Source of the DNA: DATFDN01 sp963818885
GTDB lineage: Bacteria; Pseudomonadota; Alphaproteobacteria; Acetobacterales; Acetobacteraceae
Length of the DNA stretch: 64,000 nucleotides
Direction: 5' to 3'
Assembly: GCA_963818885.1 (NCBI GenBank)
Contig: CAWFTP010000003.1
Span: 1,240,001 to 1,304,000 of the forward strand
The translations under genes and the position numbers were made by a program. Positions 1 through 8,083 of the stretch are shown here, in pieces; the first letter of the stretch is position 1; every line of letters starts with the position of its first letter. The notes beneath the pieces were generated by a model. The model was not told the DNA's origin. It did not search any database and was given only the letters and a program-made list of their open reading frames with translations.

Positions 1-302
1 AGCATCGGAGCGGTCCCGCGCATCAGCGGATACGCGAGCGACACCTCGCCGCGCGAATAGACCGCGGCGATCAGGGCGAAATAGACGACGTGCAGCGCCG
101 CCGAGATGCCGAGGAACGGCCACGCCGCGCGGTGCGGCTGCGGCAGGAACGGCAGGATCGCGAGCGCGAGCACGCTGGCGCCGAGCACGAGCAGCGCCGT
201 CTCGCGGCTCCGATCGCGCGCCGAGCGGACCAGGAGGTTCCACGCGGCGTGCAGGACCGCGCCGATGAGCACGGCCGCAAGGGCGGCAGGCGGGATCGTC
301 AT
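1..302 (-). CDS. EamA/DMT-family inner-membrane transporter, N-terminal part (runs off the window)
   Basis: Reading leftwards from an ATG at 302, about 100 codons stay open to the window edge. The product begins MTIPPAALAAVLIGAVLHAA and has hydrophobic stretches at about residues 5-20, 35-50 and 60-78, as in the first helices of a drug/metabolite (EamA) permease. The substrate cannot be told. The ATG lies just after a TGA in a stretch that copies the 3' end of the methyltransferase at 1854-2624, so this permease was probably once directly downstream of that gene. The C-terminus is outside the window. Confidence 0.75.
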   Translation of the reverse strand, partial: MTIPPAALAAVLIGAVLHAAWNLLVRSARDRSRETALLVLGASVLALAILPFLPQPHRAAWPFLGISAALHVVYFALIAAVYSRGEVSLAYPLMRGTAPM

Positions 303-352
303 CCGCTCACGGCACCCACCCCGTCATGATCGCGATCCGCGGCGTTGAATTC
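297..352. repeat. Direct repeat copy B: remnant of a methyltransferase 3' end
   Basis: About 56 bp matching 1844-1899 in the same orientation with roughly 8 mismatches, by hand alignment. Read on the minus strand it encodes the end of a methyltransferase (RIAIMTGWVP, then TGA) followed by the ATG of the EamA gene. With copy A it brackets the decarboxylase gene. Confidence 0.8.
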
Positions 353-359
353 ATCGTGC

Positions 360-1778
360 TCAGTCGTGGGTACCGGCCGCCTCGCGCATCACCTGCCACA
401 GTGCCGCGACATCCCGCCGCTCGGTCGTTTCCGCGCCCACCGAGACCCGCACCATCCAACGCCCATCAAGGACCGCGGGAGTCAGGTACGCTGCGCCTGA
501 ACGATTGATCCGCTCCACCCAGCCCAACGTGTGCGTGTCCAGCGCTTCGTCCGCCAACCCCGGCGGCTCATGCCGCACGCACACCGTCTGCAGCACCACT
601 GGCGCCAGCACCCGCCATCCCGGCGCTGCCCGCACCTGTTCCGCGAGCCACTGCGCGTTCCGCATGTCCCTGCGGAGCCTCTCCCGTAAAGCCGCCACCC
701 CTTGCTCCCGGAGCACAAACCAAAGCTTCAGCGCCCGGAACCGCCGCCCCAACGGAATCCCCCAATCCCGCAGATTCTTCACCTGCCCATCAACTGAGGA
801 CTGCAGAAAACTCGGATTAGTGGACATCACCCGCACCAGATGCCGCGGATCGCGCACGTAGTACAGGCTGCAATCAAAAGGCACGCCGAGCCATTTGTGC
901 GCGTTCAGCACCAGACTGTCGGCGGCCTCGACCCCGTCCCACATCCAACGGCACTCTGGCAGGATCATCGCGCTGCCCGCCATCGCCGCATCCACATGCA
1001 GCCACATGCCGTGCCGCCGCGCCACCTCGGCGATCGCAGCCACCGGATCGAGCGCGGTCGTCGCCGTGGTCCCCGTCGTCGCCACGACCGCGCACGGCCG
1101 GATCCCCTGCGCGATATCAGCCGCGACCATATCCGCGAGCGCATCCGCGCGCATCGCATACGCCGGATCGAACGGCACCAGACGCACGTGGTCTCGGCCG
1201 AAACCGGCAATCAGCGCCGCCTTCTCTACCGAACTGTGGCTATGGGCGCACGCATATACCACCAGTCTGCTGGGTTCGCCCTGCAACCCGCCGCGCGCCA
1301 TGCCGTAATCCGTCGTCCTCTCGCGCGCGCAGATCAGCGCGACCAGCGTACTGGCCGAGGCCGTATCCTAAATCACCCCGCTCCATGCGCCTGACAGGCC
1401 AACCATCTGGCGCACCCAGTCGGTTGCAACCTCCTCGACTTCCGTTACCGCGGGACCGCTCTGCCACGACAGCCCGATCACCCCAAGCCCGGTGCTGACC
1501 AGATCACCCAGCACACCCGCCAGCGGCACGTTGGCAGGAAAGTATCCATAGAAACGAGGTGACTGCCAATGGGAGATTCCAGGCATCACGATGCGGTCCA
1601 GATCATCGAGCACCACCCGCATATCCTCCGGCGGCTCCGGCGGCGCTGTCGGCAGCTTCGCCTTGATCGCCCCCGGTGCGACCTGCGCCATCACCGGAAA
1701 CTCCGCGATCCGCTCGCGATAATCCGCGATCCAGTCAATCACCTGGTGTCCCAGGCGGCGAAACTCCTCCGGATCCAT
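360..1778 (-). pseudogene. Aromatic-L-amino-acid decarboxylase family PLP enzyme, interrupted by one in-frame TAG
   Basis: Group II PLP-dependent decarboxylase (DOPA/tryptophan/tyrosine decarboxylase type), which would convert an aromatic amino acid to its amine. The start is the ATG at 1778 (MDPEEFRRLGHQVIDWIADY), preceded by AGGGGAG. The full frame is 473 codons, normal for the family. The conserved block HWQSPRFYGYFPAN is in the N-terminal part, and the PLP lysine is in NAHKWLG. The block expected to read GVIQDTASAST reads GVI-stop-DTASAST: the TAG at 1368-1370 replaces CAG, and the frame is otherwise uninterrupted. The changed base lies in what would be GATTC, a GANTC site. The gene is flanked by copies of the methyltransferase 3' end. 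It is either a pseudogene by one substitution or an intact gene with a sequencing error. Confidence 0.88.
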
Positions 1779-1843
1779 GCTGCTCCCCTTCATGCTCGCG
1801 TAGCGGGCGCGCCTGCTGGCTGCGCCGGATCATGGCCCTGCCT

Positions 1844-1899
1844 CGTCATCGGCTCACGGCGCCCAGCCGGTCATGATCGCGATCCGCAGCGTGACATTC
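1844..1899. repeat. Direct repeat copy A: 3' end of the resident methyltransferase
   Basis: This covers the last codons and stop of the methyltransferase (1854 onward) plus a few bases downstream. It matches 297-352 in direct orientation at about 48 of 56 positions. The spacing is about 1.55 kb, with the decarboxylase gene between the copies. Confidence 0.8.
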
Positions 1900-2624
1900 G
1901 TGCGCGCATCCTCGCTCGGCATTCCGGCCAGCGCCATCGGGAACAGCGCGCGCGGCGGGATGCGGCGGTCGCGCTGAACGAGCGCGTTCGTCTCGCCGGC
2001 GGCGCGCAGGTCGCCCAGCAACGCAAGCGGATCGGCATAGGCGAGGCGGATCTCCTCCGCGTCGGCGACCGGCAGGGCGAAGCCGGCGCGCTGGAGCAGG
2101 GCAGCGCAGTCGCCGAGGTCCGGGAACGGCGAGACGCGCGGCGCGGCGCCGCCCGCAAGCGCCGCCTCGGCATCCGCAAGCGCCGCACGCAACTCCGCGA
2201 GCGTGCCGAGCGCGGGCACGCTCGCGAGGAACAGCCCGTCCGGACGCAGGGCCTGGCGGATCTGGATCAGCGCTCCCGGCAAATCGTTGATCCAGTGCAG
2301 CGACAAATTCGCCACCACCAGATTGAAGCTGCCCGGCGCGAAGGGCAGGAACTCCTCGTCGGCGGCGACCACGGGGCGAGGATTCAGCGCGGCCATCGCG
2401 GGGGACAAGTCGGCGCTGATCGTCGCGATCCCCCGCGCCCGCAGAAGCGGCGCCACCACCTCCCGCCCCCCGATGTCAAGGGCGAGGGTGAAGCGACGCG
2501 TGGTGTCGTCCAGCCGGTCGAGCAGGCGCTCGGCGGTCTCATTTAACAGGCCGGCGACCCTCCCGACCTTTCCCGCAGCGCGGTCGCGGTGGCGGCGCAC
2601 CGCGCGGCGGTCGAACATCTCCAT
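1854..2624 (-). CDS. SAM-dependent methyltransferase, BioC/NDUFAF5-like
   Basis: Class I methyltransferase of about 256 aa. It opens MEMFDRRAVRRHRDRAA, the FDR..VRRRRDRAA signature shared by mitochondrial NDUFAF5 and alphaproteobacterial relatives. The SAM-binding region is ALDIGGREV (motif I, less canonical than DxGxGxG) followed by ISADLSPAM, and NLVVANLSLHWINDLPGAL is the NDUFAF5/BioC acceptor-side block. NDUFAF5 hydroxylates an arginine of complex I, whereas BioC methylates malonyl-ACP; the opening signature favours the NDUFAF5 type, but activity is inferred. Two further ATG codons lie upstream (to 2642); 2624 fits the family start. It diverges from the cysteine dioxygenase gene. Its 3' end is duplicated at 297-352. 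Confidence 0.85.
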   Translation of the reverse strand: MEMFDRRAVRRHRDRAAGKVGRVAGLLNETAERLLDRLDDTTRRFTLALDIGGREVVAPLLRARGIATISADLSPAMAALNPRPVVAADEEFLPFAPGSFNLVVANLSLHWINDLPGALIQIRQALRPDGLFLASVPALGTLAELRAALADAEAALAGGAAPRVSPFPDLGDCAALLQRAGFALPVADAEEIRLAYADPLALLGDLRAAGETNALVQRDRRIPPRALFPMALAGMPSEDARTNVTLRIAIMTGWAP

Positions 2625-2707
2625 TTGCGAACCGATTGCCAATTCCTCCTCCGCGCGCCTAGTCTCAGAGTAGGTTGATCCCCATCGCCGCCCGAACGGA
2701 GGACAAC

Positions 2708-3322
2708 ATGAACGCCACCGACATCGCTCCCGCCCGCGCCGCCGCGGTCGCCGCCACCATCGATCGCATCCGGGCCATCGAGCGCGAGAAGGGCGTCACC
2801 CGCGAATCGCTCGACGCGATCAAGGCCGAGATGATGCGCCTCGCCGCGCAGGAGCACCTGTTCCCGTCCGCCGTCTATCCGCCGCCGTCGGCGGGCGAGG
2901 AAGGTGCGAACCGCTACCTGCTCCAGCAGGACCCGGACGACCGCTTCGCCCTCTACATGAACGCGCTCAACCCCGGCAACGAGACCAAGCCGCACGACCA
3001 TACAACCTGGGCCGTGGTCGTCGCCGTCGAGGGTCAGGAGCTGAACAAGGTGTACCGCCGCACCGATGACGGATCCGATCCGGAGTCCTGCGGCCTGGTG
3101 GTCGATCACGAGATCATGGTCGAGCCGGGCCGTGGCATCGCGCTGATGCCGGAGGACATCCATTCGATCCACACCACCGGCAAGGTCCCGACCCGGCACC
3201 TGCATATGTATGGGTTGGCACTGGAGCAGCTCGACCGTCGGCGGGCCTTCGACCCGGACACCGGCCGTATCGCCTATTATAACAAGAACCATCTGGCGCC
3301 GCTCGCGACCGCGCGCGCATAA
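2708..3322 (+). CDS. Cysteine dioxygenase family protein (cupin thiol dioxygenase)
   Basis: Non-heme iron thiol dioxygenase of 204 aa, expected to oxidise cysteine (or a related thiol such as 3-mercaptopropionate) to the sulfinate. The start is the ATG at 2708 after GGAGG. Cupin metal ligands are visible as H96 and H98 in KPHDHTTWAVV, with H152/H155 in PEDIHSIHTTG as the third ligand. Eight bases separate its stop from the following rhodanese gene, so the two are almost certainly co-transcribed, tying oxidation of a thiol to sulfane-sulfur handling. Substrate choice cannot be read from sequence. Confidence 0.88.
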   Translation: MNATDIAPARAAAVAATIDRIRAIEREKGVTRESLDAIKAEMMRLAAQEHLFPSAVYPPPSAGEEGANRYLLQQDPDDRFALYMNALNPGNETKPHDHTTWAVVVAVEGQELNKVYRRTDDGSDPESCGLVVDHEIMVEPGRGIALMPEDIHSIHTTGKVPTRHLHMYGLALEQLDRRRAFDPDTGRIAYYNKNHLAPLATARA

Positions 3323-3330
3323 TCGGGGGC

Positions 3331-4914
3331 ATGAGACGGATCGATGCCGCCACGCTGCGCGCGTGGCTGACCGACGGGCGCGAGCTCGCACTGCTCGACG
3401 CCCGCGAAGAGGGTGAGTTCGGCGCCTCGCATCTGTTCTGGGCCGTGCCGTGTCCGCTGTCGCAGCGCGAGGTTCGGGCGCGCGCGCTGCTGCCGCGCAA
3501 ATCGGTGCGGATCGTCTGCGCCGACGCCGGCGAGGGCCACGCCGAGCGGCTCGCCGCGTGGCTGGAGGGCGACGGCTGCACCGACGTCCATGTGCTGGAT
3601 GGCGGCACGCCAGCGTGGAAGGTGGCGGGCAGCGTGCTGTTCAGCGGCGTCAACGTGCCGTCGAAGGCGTTCGGGGAATGGGTCGAGCACCATTACGGCA
3701 CCGAGAGCGTCGATCCGCCGGTGCTGAAGTCCTGGCTCGACGACGGCCGCAAGATGGTCGTCCTCGACAGCCGCACGCATGACGAGTTCGTCCGTATGTC
3801 GATCCCCCGAGGGATTAGCGTTCCGGGTGGCGAGCTTGCCTACCGGATCAGCGACCTGGCCCCCGATCCCGACACGCTCGTCGTGGTGAACTGCGCCGGA
3901 CGCACCCGCAGTATCTTGGGTGCCGAGAGCCTGCGGCGTGCTGGCATCCCCAACAAAGTGGTCGCGTTGCGCAATGGCACGATGGGCTGGGAACTGGCGG
4001 GCCTCGCCTGCGAACGCGGTCGGACCGAGAGCTTCCCGTCGGGCACCCCGCGCAGCTTGAAGCTCGCGCGTGAGCGGGCCGCGCGCTTCGCCGAGGAATC
4101 GGGCGTCGGCGTGATGGGCCCGCTCGATCTCGCCCGCTTCGAGGAGGACACCGATCGCACCCTCTACTTGCTCGACGTGCGCGACCCGGCGGAATTCCGC
4201 GCCGGGCACCGGCCGGGCAGCCGCAGCGCGGCGGGCGGACAGCTCGTGCAGGCGACGGATCAATGGATCGGCGTGCGCAACGCCCGCATCGTGCTGCTCG
4301 ACGATCATGGAGTCCGCGCCCGGATGACCGGCGCCTGGCTGCGCCAGATGGGCCATCGCGACGTGTTCGTGGTGGATGGCGGGCTGGACGAGGCGCCTAG
4401 CGCGGGTCGGACCCTCGCGCCGATTCCGGAGATCGAGGCGGCGGTGCCGCTGGTCGACGCCGCCACGCTCGCTGAAAGGCTCGCGAAGGGTGATGCACGG
4501 GTCGTCGACGTCGCCCGCAGCACCGATTTCCGCGAGGGCCACATTCCCGGTGCGCTGTGGGGCGTGCGGACCCGGCTCGACGCGTTGCGCGACCGGCTCG
4601 CCGGGGCTGCGCTGGTGGTCGCGACCTCGCCGGACGGGCGGATGGCGCGGCTCGCGGTGGCGGAGCTGGCGGGGCTGACCAAGCGCGAGGTGGCGGCGCT
4701 CGACGGCGGCACCGCGGCGTGGCGGGTTGCCGGCAAGCCGCTCGCGAAGGACCGCACCGATCCGCCCGACGAGGCGTGCGTCGACGCCTATCTGCGCCCC
4801 TACGACCGCAACAGCGGGATCGAGGAGGCGATGCGCGCCTATCTCTCCTGGGAAATCGACCTCGTGCACGAGATCGCCCGTGACGGGACCGTGCGGTTCG
4901 GCGTTGCCGGTTAG
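3331..4914 (+). CDS. Rhodanese-related sulfurtransferase with four rhodanese modules
   Basis: A protein of 527 aa built of four consecutive rhodanese folds, starting at about residues 1, 125, 255 and 375. Each carries the LLDxRxxxEF-type opening (LLDAREEGEF, VLDSRTHDEF, LLDVRDPAEF, VVDVARSTDF). Only module 2 has a typical active loop, C188 in NCAGRTRS. Module 1 has C63 in an atypical loop (CADAGEGH), module 3 has Asp-Asp-His (LDDHGVR), and module 4 has no Cys (ATSPDGRM). So one, perhaps two, modules are catalytic and the rest structural. It would transfer sulfane sulfur to a thiol acceptor in the cytoplasm, and is paired with the thiol dioxygenase just upstream. Confidence 0.88.
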   Translation: MRRIDAATLRAWLTDGRELALLDAREEGEFGASHLFWAVPCPLSQREVRARALLPRKSVRIVCADAGEGHAERLAAWLEGDGCTDVHVLDGGTPAWKVAGSVLFSGVNVPSKAFGEWVEHHYGTESVDPPVLKSWLDDGRKMVVLDSRTHDEFVRMSIPRGISVPGGELAYRISDLAPDPDTLVVVNCAGRTRSILGAESLRRAGIPNKVVALRNGTMGWELAGLACERGRTESFPSGTPRSLKLARERAARFAEESGVGVMGPLDLARFEEDTDRTLYLLDVRDPAEFRAGHRPGSRSAAGGQLVQATDQWIGVRNARIVLLDDHGVRARMTGAWLRQMGHRDVFVVDGGLDEAPSAGRTLAPIPEIEAAVPLVDAATLAERLAKGDARVVDVARSTDFREGHIPGALWGVRTRLDALRDRLAGAALVVATSPDGRMARLAVAELAGLTKREVAALDGGTAAWRVAGKPLAKDRTDPPDEACVDAYLRPYDRNSGIEEAMRAYLSWEIDLVHEIARDGTVRFGVAG

Positions 4915-4936
4915 CGAGTCTGACGCGGGTCCGGCT

Positions 4937-5048
4937 CCCCTCCGCCCCTCGGGGCGGAGGGGCTGGGGGAGGTGGGGGCTCGACGTGCGCTCACCCGCCA
5001 GCCGCAGGACCACCTCACCCCAACCCTCTCCGCCATAGGCGGAGAGGG
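4937..5048. repeat. Pair of REP-type palindromes
   Basis: Two G+C-rich hairpins: 4937-4962 (12-bp arms, CCCCTCCGCCCC) and 5024-5048 (11-bp arms around ATA). They sit between the rhodanese and ComF genes and belong to the same C-rich palindrome type seen at 11464, 14378, 15866 and 47573. The second ends in GGAGAGGG beside a GTG, so it may supply a ribosome-binding site for comF. Confidence 0.75.
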
Positions 5049-5070
5049 GGTGAGTGCTTGGGCCCGGCCC

Positions 5071-5835
5071 GTGCGCAAGGCGGGCGCGGCGATGCTCGAC
5101 CTGCTGCTGCCGCCGGCCTGCATCGCCTGCGACCGCCCGGTCGATGCGCCCGGGCTGCTGTGCGCCGCTTGCTTTCGGGCGACCGGCTTCATCACCGAGC
5201 CTTGCTGCGAGGTCTGCGGCGTGCCGTTCGATGCGGGCCCGCAGGGCGGGACGGAGGCGCGGTGCCTCGCCTGCCGCCTCGCCCCGCCCGCTTTCGCCTG
5301 CGCCCGGGCGGCGTTGCGCTACGATGCGGGGGCGCGCCGGCTGATCCTGCCGTTCAAGCACGGCGACCGGGTCGAGCTCGCGCGCGCGCTGGCGCCGATG
5401 ATGGCGCGCGCGGGTGCCGCGCTGCTCGCCCGTGCGGACCTGCTGGTGCCGGTTCCGCTGCATCGCTGGCGCCTGCTGCGGCGCCGGTACAACCAGGCTG
5501 CCGTGCTGGCGCTGGCGCTGGCGCGGATCAGCGGCGTGCCGGCGCTGCCGGACGCGCTGGCGCGGACAAGGCGCACAGTTTCGCTCGGCGGCAAGGGGGC
5601 GACGGCGCGGCAGGCGGAGGTCGAGGGCGTGTTTGCCGTCCGCTCATCCCGGCGGCTCCGCATCGAAGGACGGCGCATCCTGCTGATCGACGATGTGATG
5701 GCATCCGGCGCGACCGCGAGTGCCTGCGCGCGGGCGCTGACGGAGGTGGGCGCGGCACGCGTCGACGTGCTGGCCGCCGCCCGCGTGCCCGACCCGCGGA
5801 CATCCTTGCCAAAGCCGCAAGACGGGCCGACATAA
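5071..5835 (+). CDS. ComF family protein (double zinc ribbon plus phosphoribosyltransferase fold)
   Basis: Four CxxC pairs lie in the first 75 residues (CIAC, CAAC, CEVC, CLAC). They are followed by a type I phosphoribosyltransferase domain with VPVPLHRWRLLRRRYNQA and the PRPP loop LLIDDVMASGATASAC. ComF proteins act in DNA uptake and recombination. A GTG at 5071 gives the usual short lead before LDLLLPPAC; alternatives are the GTG at 5050, which has GGAGAGGG from the adjacent palindrome, and the ATG at 5092. It is followed after 7 bp by grxC. Confidence 0.9.
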   Translation: MRKAGAAMLDLLLPPACIACDRPVDAPGLLCAACFRATGFITEPCCEVCGVPFDAGPQGGTEARCLACRLAPPAFACARAALRYDAGARRLILPFKHGDRVELARALAPMMARAGAALLARADLLVPVPLHRWRLLRRRYNQAAVLALALARISGVPALPDALARTRRTVSLGGKGATARQAEVEGVFAVRSSRRLRIEGRRILLIDDVMASGATASACARALTEVGAARVDVLAAARVPDPRTSLPKPQDGPT

Positions 5836-5842
5836 TCGGCAC

Positions 5843-6121
5843 ATGACGAAGGAGACGGGCTTGCCCGAGGTCGAGGTCTATACGCAGCCTTGGTGCGCCT
5901 ATTGTGCGCGCGCCAAGCGGCTGCTGGCTGACAAGGGGATCGCGTTCCGCGAGATCGACGCGCCGCGTGGCACGCCGGAGCGCGAGGAGTCGATCCGCCG
6001 CTCCGGCGGGCAGACCACGGTGCCGCAAATCTTCATCGACGGACGCTCCATCGGCGGCTGCGACGAGCTGATCGCCCTGGAGCGCGCCGGCAAGCTGGAC
6101 GCGATGCTGCGGGCGGCCTGA
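5843..6121 (+). CDS. grxC: Glutaredoxin 3
   Basis: A 92-aa glutaredoxin with the redox pair C18-A-Y-C21 (the family usually has CPYC), the cis-proline block TTVPQIFIDG and the GG-C-DEL glutathione-binding stretch (GGCDELIAL). It reduces disulfides with glutathione in the cytoplasm. ComF, GrxC and DUF1178 in a row is a common alphaproteobacterial arrangement; relatives often have a carbon-nitrogen hydrolase between grxC and the DUF1178 gene, and none is present here. Confidence 0.93.
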   Translation: MTKETGLPEVEVYTQPWCAYCARAKRLLADKGIAFREIDAPRGTPEREESIRRSGGQTTVPQIFIDGRSIGGCDELIALERAGKLDAMLRAA

Positions 6122-6124
6122 GCG

Positions 6125-6586
6125 ATGATCCACTATCAGTTGCGCTGCGCCCAGGAGCATGGGTTCGACGGCTGGTTCAAGGACAGCGCCGCGTTCGACG
6201 AGCAGGCGCGGCGGGGCTTGGTCGCCTGCCCCACCTGCGGGGACGTCCACGTCTCGCGGGCGATGATGGCGCCGGCGATAGCCACCCGCGCGAAGCCGCC
6301 CGCGATGCCTCGGCCGGCTTCCGCCAAGGCCGAGGAGAAGCAGGGCGCCGTTGCCGGACCGATGCCCGACCACATCCGCGCCATGCTCCAGCGCGTGCGC
6401 GCCGAGGTCGAGAAGAACTGCGACCATGTCGGCGAGCGCTTCGCCGAGGAGGCGTTGCGTATCCATCGCGGCGAGGCCGAGCCGCGCGGCATCTACGGCG
6501 ATGCGACGCAGGAGCAGGCGGAGACACTCGCCGAGGAAGGCGTGTCGTTCAACCGCATCCCCTGGGTGCCGCGCGCGGAGAGCTGA
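6125..6586 (+). CDS. DUF1178 family protein
   Basis: A 153-aa protein opening MIHYQLRCAQEHGFDGWFKD, with C35-P-T-C38 (VACPTCGDVHVSRAMMAP). C8/H12 and C35/C38 look like a small zinc-binding head. The C-terminal part (about residues 75-145) carries GERFAEEALRIHRGEAEPRGIYG, the conserved tail of this family. Function is unknown. It starts 3 bp after grxC and is probably in the same transcript. Confidence 0.9.
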   Translation: MIHYQLRCAQEHGFDGWFKDSAAFDEQARRGLVACPTCGDVHVSRAMMAPAIATRAKPPAMPRPASAKAEEKQGAVAGPMPDHIRAMLQRVRAEVEKNCDHVGERFAEEALRIHRGEAEPRGIYGDATQEQAETLAEEGVSFNRIPWVPRAES

Positions 6587-6593
6587 TCGCGCC

Positions 6594-6718
6594 GAAGGCA
6601 AGTATCGCCTGATCAGCTGGGTGAACTACCACCACGGCGTCGTCTACGTGCGTTCATCGACACGCACCGCGACCACGATAGGATCATGCCCGGAGCATAT
6701 GAAGGCAGGAGGGCTTGA
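6594..6718 (+). pseudogene. Decayed HigB-type toxin (C-terminal relic)
   Basis: Directly after the DUF1178 stop, one frame reads GKYRLISWVNYHHGVVYVR. After a one-base shift at about 6652 the other reads IDTHRDHDRI to a TGA. Joined, this matches the end of HigB mRNA-interferase toxins (KYRL..WVNY..GVVYVRFIGTH..YDRI). The N-terminal half is gone and no start is visible. The stop overlaps the ATG of the antitoxin relic as TGATG, the normal higBA arrangement. Confidence 0.7.
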
Positions 6719-6989
6719 TGGAGCTGCGACCAGTCCGGACGAGGCCGATCATCAGGCGGCGCTCGCCGAGATTGCAAGTTTGATGAATGCGGGCGCCTGA
6801 CACACCAGAGAGCGACCGGCTCGATATTCTGGCAACGCTGGTCGAGGCCTACGAGGCGGCCAAGACACCGATAGCGCCGCCGGACCGATGATCCGCGCCC
6901 TCAGTCATCTTCTCGACATTCCGGCCGATGTGCTGATCCAGCCGTACGCGGTCAGCAGAGCGGCGCATGCGTCGGCGAATGCCGCGTAG
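6718..6989 (+). pseudogene. Decayed HigA-type antitoxin
   Basis: Pieces of a HigA protein follow in shifted frames: MELRPVRT, then EADHQAALAEIASL, then DTPESDRLDILATLVEAYEAA with TPIAPPD, and finally LDIPADVLIQPYAVSRAA. The order matches HigA. However, the central helix-turn-helix region between the APPD block and the IPADVLIQPY tail is mostly deleted, and at least two frameshifts occur. It is non-functional. With the HigB relic it fills most of the gene-free stretch 6587-7069. Confidence 0.72.
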
Positions 6990-7069
6990 GCCGATTGGGG
7001 GCGGACGCCGTTAGCGATCCGGCAACCCATCTGTCGCTTTCCTTCGGATCACATCCGTCGGAGAAAGCC

Positions 7070-7363
7070 GTGAATCAGCGCGCCTTCCTGCAGCCGTTTC
7101 TGCTCGGCCTCTCACTGCTCCTCGGGCCGCCTTCCGTTGTTCACGCGCAACCGGCCGATTGCCCCCGCGCGCTGGCTCAGCCGCAGGGCCAGTTGCCGAT
7201 CGCGCTCGATCTGCAGGGGCTAAAGGGCGTGCCGCCCGGCGTTTCCGGGCAGGCCCTGATCACGGTGCCGATGAGCAGCGGAGTCGACTGTCCGACCCCG
7301 CCGCAACGGCCATCGCGCGATGTGCTGCGCGGCCCGCCCGGCAATGTGCTGCTGGGACGGTAG
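7070..7363 (+). CDS. Small secreted protein of unknown function
   Basis: A 97-aa product from a GTG at 7070 preceded by GGAGA. Residues 1-23 form a clear Sec signal peptide (VNQRAFLQPFLLGLSLLLGP, then a VVHAQ-type cleavage site). The mature part has two cysteines (ADCPRAL, VDCPTPP) that could form a disulfide, and a proline/glycine-rich tail ending PPGNVLLGR. I do not recognise a family. The intact frame, ribosome-binding site and signal peptide make it a credible gene. Confidence 0.6.
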   Translation: MNQRAFLQPFLLGLSLLLGPPSVVHAQPADCPRALAQPQGQLPIALDLQGLKGVPPGVSGQALITVPMSSGVDCPTPPQRPSRDVLRGPPGNVLLGR

Positions 7364-7405
7364 CGTTCTGGCCACTCCCGCGCTGCGGTGCGATAATGGT
7401 CGGCG

Positions 7406-8074
7406 ATGCGAATCCTCTACCATCTCCCGCTCTCCCCCTTTGCCCGCAAAATCCGCCTGGTCCTTTCGGAAAAACGCCTTCCCTTCGAGCTGCGCCTGGA
7501 GAAGGTGTGGGAGCGGCGGCCCGAATATTTGGACCTCAATCCCGCCGGCACGGTTCCCACGCTGATCGAGGATCACGGGCTGGTCGTGCCCGATTCCGGC
7601 GTCATCTGCGAATATCTGGAGGAGGCGTATCCGGACACCCCGCTGCTCGGTCGCACACTCGCCGAGCGGGTGGAGGTGCGCCGGCTGGTCGCCTGGTTCG
7701 ACGGCAAGTTCGCGACCGAGGTGACCCGCAACCTTGTCGGCGAGAAGCACATGAAGCGGCTGCTCGGGAAGGGGAACCCCGACGCCGGTGCGCTGCGCAC
7801 CGGCTATAGCGCCATCAAGCACCATCTCGAGTATCTCGGCTGGTTGAGCGAGACGCGAAAGTGGCTCGCCGGCGCCGACATCTCTGTTGCCGACTTTGCC
7901 GCCGCGGCGCATCTGTCCGCGCTCGACTATATCGGCGACGTCGACTGGACGACGGCGCCCGCGGTGAAGGAGTGGTACGCCCGCATGAAGTCGCGCCCCA
8001 GCTTCCGCGGCGTGCTGGCCGATCGCGTGCCCGGCGTCACGCCGCCGGAGCACTACGCCGATCTTGATTTCTGA
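7406..8074 (+). CDS. Glutathione S-transferase family protein
   Basis: A 222-aa protein with an N-terminal thioredoxin fold (MRILYHLPLSPFARKIRLVL; the Ser-Pro-Phe-x-x-Lys stretch is the usual catalytic-end motif), the cis-Pro block TVPTLIEDHG and the glutathione-contact DSGVICEYLEEAYP. An all-helical C-terminal domain has the conserved N-capping ISVADFAAAAHLSALDYIG. It is a cytosolic GST with an undetermined substrate. It is convergent with the cytochrome c' gene, 9 bp apart. Confidence 0.9.
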   Translation: MRILYHLPLSPFARKIRLVLSEKRLPFELRLEKVWERRPEYLDLNPAGTVPTLIEDHGLVVPDSGVICEYLEEAYPDTPLLGRTLAERVEVRRLVAWFDGKFATEVTRNLVGEKHMKRLLGKGNPDAGALRTGYSAIKHHLEYLGWLSETRKWLAGADISVADFAAAAHLSALDYIGDVDWTTAPAVKEWYARMKSRPSFRGVLADRVPGVTPPEHYADLDF

Positions 8075-8083
8075 GGCGCGGTC

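Noticed and set aside
360..1778. Amber codon read as pyrrolysine or by suppression in the decarboxylase
   Set aside because: The family has Gln at this position (CAG to TAG is one base) and no pyrrolysine genes are known from this kind of organism. Nonsense mutation or error is more likely.
3277..5463. A 728-codon minus-strand open frame opposite the rhodanese and comF
   Set aside because: Arg/His/Ala-rich antisense shadow; the plus-strand genes have clear families.
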